Below the pieces are notes generated by a model. That model made no database searches and was not told the origin of the DNA. It saw only the letters and a list, made by a program, of their open reading frames with translations. Source: JANQPX01 sp039197065 (GTDB lineage Bacteria; Pseudomonadota; Alphaproteobacteria; Geminicoccales; Geminicoccaceae). From it: a stretch of 64,000 nucleotides of DNA. The stretch lies in NCBI GenBank assembly GCA_039197065.1, contig JBCCUL010000004.1, positions 124,001 to 188,000 of the forward strand, given 5' to 3'. The position numbers and the translations under genes are program-made. Below are positions 58,828 to 64,000 of this stretch, one piece after another. Numbering within the stretch: the first letter of the stretch is position 1; every line of letters starts with the position of its first letter.

Positions 58828-59927
58828 CAGTCCATGGTCACCGCTATATTGCCGACATGCTGCTTGTCGATGAACGCCTGCTGCGCGTCTTTGAGCTGTT
58901 CCAGCGGATAGGTCGCCGCGAGCATGGGCTGGATCTCACCGCGCTCGATATAGCCGACCAGGTCGGGAAAAACCTCCGGGCTGGTGATCGTGCAGCCGGT
59001 GAAGGTGAGGTCGCGCAGATAGAAGGTGCGGAGATCGAGCTCGACCATCGGCCCCGCGATCGCGCCCGAGCAGGTGTAGCGCCCGCCCCGCGCCAGCACG
59101 TCGATCAGCTTCGGCCAGTAGGGACCGCCGACGATATCCGCAACCACGGTCACGGTCTTCCGCCCCAACGCCTGGTCCAACGTAGCCGCCAAGTCCTCTG
59201 GTGCGCGGTCGAGCAGGATGCTCGGTTTGAGCGGTGCGAGCTGATCATGCTTGTTCGCGCTGGCCATAGCGACGGTCGTCGCCCCGCGGCGGTTAGCAAG
59301 CTGGATGAGGGCGGAGCCGACACCGCCGGAAGCGCCGGTGATCAGGACGACATCGCCTTCGCCGACATGAGCCCGGCGCAGCATGTTTTCCGCCGTGGTG
59401 TAGGAACAGGAAAACGTCGCAAGCTCGGCGCTGGACAACGGCGCGTTGACCGGCCTGACATTGCGCTGGTCGATCACGGTGTAGCCGGCGAAGCCGCCAT
59501 TGCATTCCGATCCGAAATAGCCGCAGGCGTCGAGATTGCCGAGATCGTCCCAATCTCTGAGACAGCAATCCGCCATGACCCGTTTGCCGATGAGCGCAGC
59601 ATCGGCTGCTTCGCCCACCGCCACCACCGTGCCGGCGATATCGGCGCCCTGGATACGCGGGAACATGATCGGCGCCCCGCCCCAGCTTGGATCCTCTTCG
59701 TCAATCTCCTCATAGGCGCCGCCGGTCGTGGCTTCGCTCACGGCTTTCGAATACCAGCCGGAGCGGGTGTTGACGTCGGTGTTGTTGAGCCCGCAGGCCT
59801 CGACCTTGATCAGCACCTCGCCGGGAGACGGCGACGGCACGGGCCAATCCTCGTGAAAGACCAGCTTCTCCATGCCGCCATGGCCTGTCAGTACCATGGC
59901 CTTCATGGTTGTCGGGATGTCGCTCAT
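58827..59927 (-). CDS. Medium-chain (zinc/quinone-type) dehydrogenase/reductase
   Basis: The 366-residue product has a GroES-like N-terminal domain (VLIKVEACGLNNTDVNTRSGWY, GADIAGTVVAVGEAAD) and a Rossmann domain with the NADP-type loop VLITGASGGVGSALIQLA. The typical catalytic Cys-His-Cys zinc set is not obvious (LNNTDVNTR lacks the Cys), which fits quinone oxidoreductase-like members. It is inside a four-gene operon; the ATGA overlap joins it to the preceding FAD/GcvT protein. The substrate is unknown. Confidence 0.9.
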   Translation of the reverse strand: MSDIPTTMKAMVLTGHGGMEKLVFHEDWPVPSPSPGEVLIKVEACGLNNTDVNTRSGWYSKAVSEATTGGAYEEIDEEDPSWGGAPIMFPRIQGADIAGTVVAVGEAADAALIGKRVMADCCLRDWDDLGNLDACGYFGSECNGGFAGYTVIDQRNVRPVNAPLSSAELATFSCSYTTAENMLRRAHVGEGDVVLITGASGGVGSALIQLANRRGATTVAMASANKHDQLAPLKPSILLDRAPEDLAATLDQALGRKTVTVVADIVGGPYWPKLIDVLARGGRYTCSGAIAGPMVELDLRTFYLRDLTFTGCTITSPEVFPDLVGYIERGEIQPMLAATYPLEQLKDAQQAFIDKQHVGNIAVTMD

Positions 59928-62398
59928 TCCGCCGCCTCCGCTGCTGACATGTCTGTCCTGGGAAGCAGATTTTCGGGATCATAGGCAGGGTCGGCAAGCA
60001 CTTTAGCGGCTCTAGGCTCGCCCATGATTACCACCTCCAGCGCGGCGCCAGGCTCGGCCGCCTCAGGCTTCACATAGGCAAAGGCCAGGATCTTGCCGAC
60101 ACTGTGGCCATAGGCGATCGAGCTGGTGGTGCCGACCACAACACCGTTCAGCAAAACCGCCTCGCCGCCATGGCCGTCGGTGTCGCCATCCGGCTCGATC
60201 GCTAGATACACACACTTCCAAGGGAGCGAGCCGCTCAAGCTGATCTCAGTCGCCGCCTTGCCGATGAAGTCGCCCTTGTCGAGCTTGACGAAGCGCATGA
60301 CGTCGGCTTCCGGCAAGGTGACCTCGTTGGTGAGTTCGCCCGCGCCCTTGAAGCCCTTTTCGAGGCGCATGACGTTCATCGCGAAGGAGCCATAGTCGGC
60401 AATGCCCAGCCCCTCGCCGGCAGCCCAAAGCGCGTCATAGACCGCCAGCATTGCCTCGTACGGACCATGCAGCTCCCAACCGAGTTCGCCTGCATAGGAC
60501 ATGCGCAAAGCCCAGAGCCGATGGCCGGCGACCCCGACCCCTTGAGCCGTCAACCAACGAAAGCCGGCATTGTCGAGCGGCGCATCGGTGCAGGCGGCGA
60601 GCACGTCTCTCGACCTTGGTCCCTGAAGGGCGAGCGCTGCCCAGTCGCTGGACAGGTTCACGATCTCGATGGTCTCGGCGGCGCGATAGCGTTCGAGATG
60701 GTCGAGCAGCCGTTGCTCGAAGAAAGCCGCACAAGTCAGATAGAACGACGTCTCGCCTAACCGTGCCACGGTTAGCTCGATCTCGATGCGGCCACGCTCG
60801 TTCAGGAGATGGGTGAGGATGATGCCGCCGACCTTTTTGGGCAGGCGGTTGGCGATCAGCCGATCGAGAAAGGAAGAGGCGTCGGCCCCGCGGACTTCGA
60901 CCTTGGTAAACGCGGTGATGTCCATGATGCCGACCCGCTCGCGTACGGCCCGCACCTCCTCGCCGACGATGTCGTGTACCTCGTTTCGTCTGAATGAGTA
61001 GTGGTCGACAGGCGAAGTTACGCCAGTCGCAAACCACCTCGGCCTTTCATGGCCAAACACTTCTTCGAAGACGGCGCCTTTGGCCTTCAAGCGCTCGTAG
61101 AAGGGGCTCGGCTTGATTGGGCGGCCGGCAAGGCGGTTGAAATGGGGGAATGGGATCTCGTGACGAAGGCAGTAGTCTTCCTTCGCCTTCACGACCTGCC
61201 ATTCCTTGGTGGCGTAGCTGCCGAACCGTCTCGGATCGAACTCCCGCATGGAGATGTCGGCGCTTCCATGGACCATCCAGCGCGCCAGCTCACGCGTCAG
61301 CCCCGGCCCCCAGCCGATGCCGATCTGCGTCCCACAGGCACACCAATAGTTCCGAACGCCGGGCGCTGGTCCAACCAGCGGGTTGCCGTCGGGCGGGTGC
61401 GAGATGGCACCATGGACTTCGCGCTTGATACCCAAGTCCGAAAAAATCGGCATGCGCTCCATGGCGGCTTCGAGCCAGGGCATGATGCGATCGTAATCGG
61501 CATCGAACAGCTCGTTCTCGGCCTCCCAGGGGCATTCATCCAGCCAGACGGCGTTCGGGCTTTCCTTCTCATAGATGCCGATCAGGCCTGATTTCTGCTC
61601 CATGCGGATATAGCCGGAGACCTTCTTGTCATCGCGGATTACCGGCAGCTCGCGCTCGAGTCCCAAAAACTCGGGCACGGTGTCGGTGACCAGATAATGG
61701 TGGGTCATGGAGGTCATCGGCAGCTGCAGGCCGGACCATTCGCCCATCTGGCGCGCATACGTGCCGCCGGCGTTGACCACATGCTCGCAGGTTAGATCAC
61801 CGTGCTCAGTCGAGACCTGCCACGCGCCGTTCGCCAGCTGGCGGATATCAGTCGCCCTGCAGCGGCGGATGATTTTAGCGCCCAGCCTGCGAGCGCCCGC
61901 TGCCAGGCCCTGGGTCACGCCGGACGGGTCGACATGGCCGTCATCCGGCGTGTGCAAAGCGCCGAGAACGCCGTCCAGGTTGTAGAAAGGATGCAAGTCC
62001 CGGACGCGGGACGGCGTAACAAGCTCGATGTTGAAGCCAAGCGCGGTGCCAACGGACAGCGTGTGGCGCAGCCACTCCATTTCGTCTTCGGTGTAGGCGA
62101 GGCGAAACGAGCCGCAGCCATGCCAGGTCACGGCGTGACCGGTCTCGGCTTCAAGCGCGCCTGAATAGAGGCCGATATTGTAGTCGACGCATTTGCCGAG
62201 GCCGAAGCTCGAGGTCGAGTGGGTGATCTGGCCGGCGGCATGCCAGGTGGAGCCTGAGGTCAGCTCGGCTTTCTCCAGCAGCACGATGTCCGACCAGCCC
62301 TCATGGGCGAGATGATAGGCAACGCCGCAGCCCATGATGCCGCCGCCGATGATCACTACGCGCGCGTGGCTTGGAAAGTTCGAATTCGCATCTGACAT
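59924..62398 (-). CDS. FAD-dependent demethylase, dimethylglycine/sarcosine dehydrogenase type (with GcvT domain)
   Basis: The 824-residue product has an N-terminal DAO fold with VVIIGGGIMGCGVAYHLAHEGWSDIVLLEKAELTSGSTWHAAG (FAD loop and the His site of covalent flavin in this family). A middle domain follows, then a C-terminal GcvT/aminomethyltransferase half (about 430-800) with GVMDITAFTKVEVRGADASSFLDRL-type and AYGHSVGKILAFAYVKPE segments. The last half passes the methyl group as 5,10-methylene-THF. It would remove a methyl group from dimethylglycine, sarcosine or a related N-methyl compound. The start at 62398 has AAGGGAG; an upstream frame to 62500 is rejected. Confidence 0.93.
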   Translation of the reverse strand: MSDANSNFPSHARVVIIGGGIMGCGVAYHLAHEGWSDIVLLEKAELTSGSTWHAAGQITHSTSSFGLGKCVDYNIGLYSGALEAETGHAVTWHGCGSFRLAYTEDEMEWLRHTLSVGTALGFNIELVTPSRVRDLHPFYNLDGVLGALHTPDDGHVDPSGVTQGLAAGARRLGAKIIRRCRATDIRQLANGAWQVSTEHGDLTCEHVVNAGGTYARQMGEWSGLQLPMTSMTHHYLVTDTVPEFLGLERELPVIRDDKKVSGYIRMEQKSGLIGIYEKESPNAVWLDECPWEAENELFDADYDRIMPWLEAAMERMPIFSDLGIKREVHGAISHPPDGNPLVGPAPGVRNYWCACGTQIGIGWGPGLTRELARWMVHGSADISMREFDPRRFGSYATKEWQVVKAKEDYCLRHEIPFPHFNRLAGRPIKPSPFYERLKAKGAVFEEVFGHERPRWFATGVTSPVDHYSFRRNEVHDIVGEEVRAVRERVGIMDITAFTKVEVRGADASSFLDRLIANRLPKKVGGIILTHLLNERGRIEIELTVARLGETSFYLTCAAFFEQRLLDHLERYRAAETIEIVNLSSDWAALALQGPRSRDVLAACTDAPLDNAGFRWLTAQGVGVAGHRLWALRMSYAGELGWELHGPYEAMLAVYDALWAAGEGLGIADYGSFAMNVMRLEKGFKGAGELTNEVTLPEADVMRFVKLDKGDFIGKAATEISLSGSLPWKCVYLAIEPDGDTDGHGGEAVLLNGVVVGTTSSIAYGHSVGKILAFAYVKPEAAEPGAALEVVIMGEPRAAKVLADPAYDPENLLPRTDMSAAEAAE

Positions 62399-62442
62399 CA
62401 AATCGGCGCTCCCTTCGACAATCATGTGGACAAAGAAATCGC

Positions 62443-62480
62443 ACATTTGTACGATCGTCAACCATGAATGCAACAAATGT
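62443..62480. promoter_or_regulatory. Inverted repeat spanning the start of the RpiR gene
   Basis: ACATTTGT (62443-62450) and ACAAATGT (62473-62480) are perfect inverted 8-bp arms, 22 bases apart. The right arm lies inside the first codons of the regulator, the left arm in the 65-base intergenic region shared with the divergent operon. This suits autoregulation and control of the demethylase operon by the RpiR protein. Confidence 0.6.
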
Positions 62481-63381
62481 ATCATTGCCTGTCGACGCAC
62501 CGCCCGAGGCGGTTCTGGAGACCCTTTCTCAGCGGCTCGACGAGCTAACGCCGGAGCTGCGTAAGGCGGCTGCCTATGTGCTGGAGAACCCGAACGATGT
62601 CGGCGTGAGTTCGATCCGTGAGATCGCCGATGCCGCCGAGGTCAAACCGGGCAGCTTCATGCGCATGGCGCGCGCCATTGGCTTTGACGGTTACGACGAT
62701 TTCCGCGAACCCTTCCGAGAGGAGATCAGGCGCGGCGCCACGCCGTTTCCGGATCGGGCGCGGTGGCTGCAGTCGCTGGCCGAAGGCGGGAAGCTTGGCG
62801 GGCTCCATGCCGATATGGCCGAGAGCGCGATCGACAATATCGAGCAGACCTTCGCGGCAACGGATACCGAGCGCCTGAAAGCGGCGGCCGACGCGATCAA
62901 CGCCTCGAACCATGTCTACGTCCTCGGCGTCGGCATCAACCACGCGCTCGCCCGTAATTTTGCCTATCTCGCCGGGATGGCGATGGATCGGGTCGAGGCG
63001 ATCCCGCGGCCGGGCAGTGTGGCCGTCGACGATCTGTCTCGCGCCGGCGAGGGCGACGTGCTCATCGCCATGACCTCCAGGCCCTATCGTACCGAGGTCG
63101 TCGATGCGGTCGAGGTTGCAAGGAGCCAGGGGGTTGCCGTCATCGGCCTCTCGGACAGTCCCGCCTCCCCGATCGTCGCCGGCAGCGAGCACGGCTTCGT
63201 GGTGCAGAGCGAGACGCCGCAGTTCTTTCCATCAACGGTGGCGACGGTCGCGCTGCTGGAAACCTTGATGGCCTTCGTCATTGCCGACGCCAAACCCAAG
63301 GTGATCGCCAGCATCGAACGGTTTCACGAGCGCCGCCATGCGCTTGGCATCTATCAGAACGATGGAAGGAGGAAGGAATGA
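62464..63381 (+). CDS. RpiR/MurR family transcriptional regulator
   Basis: The 305-residue product has an N-terminal helix-turn-helix (VSSIREIADAAEVKPGSFMRMARAIGF, about 45-72) and a C-terminal SIS domain with VYVLGVGINHALARNF and DVLIAMTSRPYRTEVVDAVEVARSQGVAVIGLSDSPASPI. SIS domains bind phosphosugars, but in betaine-type clusters other ligands are likely. The ATG at 62464 fits the family; an upstream frame to 62371 lies in the operator region. The gene overlaps the next gene by ATGA and is divergent from the demethylase operon. Confidence 0.92.
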   Translation: MNATNVSLPVDAPPEAVLETLSQRLDELTPELRKAAAYVLENPNDVGVSSIREIADAAEVKPGSFMRMARAIGFDGYDDFREPFREEIRRGATPFPDRARWLQSLAEGGKLGGLHADMAESAIDNIEQTFAATDTERLKAAADAINASNHVYVLGVGINHALARNFAYLAGMAMDRVEAIPRPGSVAVDDLSRAGEGDVLIAMTSRPYRTEVVDAVEVARSQGVAVIGLSDSPASPIVAGSEHGFVVQSETPQFFPSTVATVALLETLMAFVIADAKPKVIASIERFHERRHALGIYQNDGRRKE

Positions 63382-64000
63382 GCGCAAAAGCCGATCGGCC
63401 TTCAACCCAAGTCGAGCCCGGCCCGACCCGGACCCTCGAGGCGCGCTACTATACCGATCCTTCCATCTTCCGAGCCGAGCAGGACGGCCTCTTCACCTGC
63501 ACCTGGCAATATGCGGGGCATGTCTCACAGCTGCCATCGAAAGGCGACTACTTCGCGTTCGAGATTGCCGGCCAGAGCCTCTTTTGCATCCGCGGCCGCG
63601 ATGGCGAGATCAGGACCTTCTATAATGTCTGCCAGCATCGCGCCCATGAGCTGGTGAATGGCGATGGCAGCTGCAAGGTCCTGGTCTGCCCCTACCATGC
63701 CTGGACCTATGAGCTCACAGGGGAACTGCGTTCCGGGCCCAACATTCGCTCGGTGCCCGGTTTCGACCGCGGCGAGGTCCGCCTGACATCGGTCCGCACC
63801 GAAATCCTCGCCGGCTTCATCTTCGTCAATCTCGACTGCGATGCGCAGCCCATGGACGTATGGTTTCCGGGGGTGGAGGAGGAACTTCGCGCCTTCGTGC
63901 CCAATATCGACCAGCTGCAGCCGTTGGAGTGGATCGAGATCCAAGAGCGCTGCAATTGGAAGGTATCGGTCGAGAACTACTCCGAATGCTACCATTGCCA
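63378..64000 (+). CDS. Rieske-type ring-hydroxylating/demethylating oxygenase alpha subunit (3' end outside window)
   Basis: The first 207 residues show RYYTDPSIFRAEQDGLFTCTWQYAGH (the usual start), the Rieske site CQHRAHELVNGDGSCKVLVCPYHAW (CxH-16-CxxH), and the start of the catalytic domain, NWKVSVENYSECYHC with Asn, Glu and the first His of the mononuclear iron site. Such enzymes include GbcA-type glycine betaine monooxygenases and stachydrine or carnitine demethylases. The 3' end is beyond the window. It is joined to the RpiR gene and lies beside the methyl-group oxidase, which fits stepwise betaine demethylation. Confidence 0.93.
   Translation, partial: MSAKADRPSTQVEPGPTRTLEARYYTDPSIFRAEQDGLFTCTWQYAGHVSQLPSKGDYFAFEIAGQSLFCIRGRDGEIRTFYNVCQHRAHELVNGDGSCKVLVCPYHAWTYELTGELRSGPNIRSVPGFDRGEVRLTSVRTEILAGFIFVNLDCDAQPMDVWFPGVEEELRAFVPNIDQLQPLEWIEIQERCNWKVSVENYSECYHC

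Noticed and set aside
1..64000. CRISPR array, prophage or transposase genes
   Set aside because: No regularly spaced repeats, phage structural genes or transposase motifs were seen.

Overview
The window is a GC-rich chromosomal segment of an alphaproteobacterium, most likely from Hyphomicrobiales or a neighbouring marine order. The evidence is dnaK next to dnaJ, a six-gene ccmDEFGHI cytochrome c maturation operon, pcaHG, a Flp-type pilin, a TAXI receptor, DUF6489 overlapping mnmE, and frequent ATGA start/stop overlaps. Genus-level placement is not possible from the sequence alone. No CRISPR array, prophage or insertion sequence was seen. One tRNA is present, tRNA-Gly(GCC).

Layout, left to right. 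1-8.5 kb: a hydroxypyruvate isomerase-family gene cut by the window edge, a lipoprotein with an orphan formate dehydrogenase cytochrome b subunit, an acidic/basic single-span membrane protein, a WD40 propeller fused to cytochrome c, a 42-residue membrane peptide, a short-chain dehydrogenase, and two small zinc-ribbon membrane proteins that look like paralogues. 8.8-20.6 kb: a glutamine synthetase-like ligase, dnaK/dnaJ, a VOC protein, moaA, NAD kinase, a class III aminotransferase, a Flp pilin with a near-consensus promoter, a Crp/Fnr regulator and pcaHG. 21-32.5 kb: a TadG-like VWA protein, ccmDEFGHI (CcmI has a duplicated repeat block), DUF6489-mnmE, and a YyaL-type thioredoxin-domain protein.

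32.5-33.1 kb is a noncoding mosaic of two alternating palindromic repeat families. It is followed by a promoter between two matching palindromic operators that drives an alanine-rich exported protein and a DUF2145 protein. 34.7-36.85 kb holds the most unusual unit: a 117-residue small protein, a protein that resembles an ATP-grasp enzyme with a lost active site, and an intact ATP-grasp ligase. The set has its own 18-bp palindrome upstream and a perfect 11-bp hairpin between genes one and two. I do not recognise this set as a described system.

37-54.4 kb: a polyamine-type ABC importer, a PNPOx-fold protein, tetronate catabolism genes (otnC, otnK, denD), a methyltransferase, a TAXI solute receptor with a Calx-beta protein and a TauE/SafE-like exporter carrying a coiled-coil tail, an RraA-family protein, and a housekeeping group (DUF971, Trm112-like, Lon-N domain, CnoX-like thioredoxin). 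tRNA-Gly is followed by a visibly less GC-rich islet with a putative Ntn-hydrolase-like protein and a short RNA or peptide unit ending in a strong terminator. 56.6-64 kb: a catabolic cluster with two enolase-superfamily enzymes, a zinc/quinone-type dehydrogenase and a dimethylglycine dehydrogenase-like demethylase, divergent from an RpiR regulator and a Rieske oxygenase that runs off the right edge. Together these suggest demethylation and epimerisation of a quaternary amine such as a betaine.
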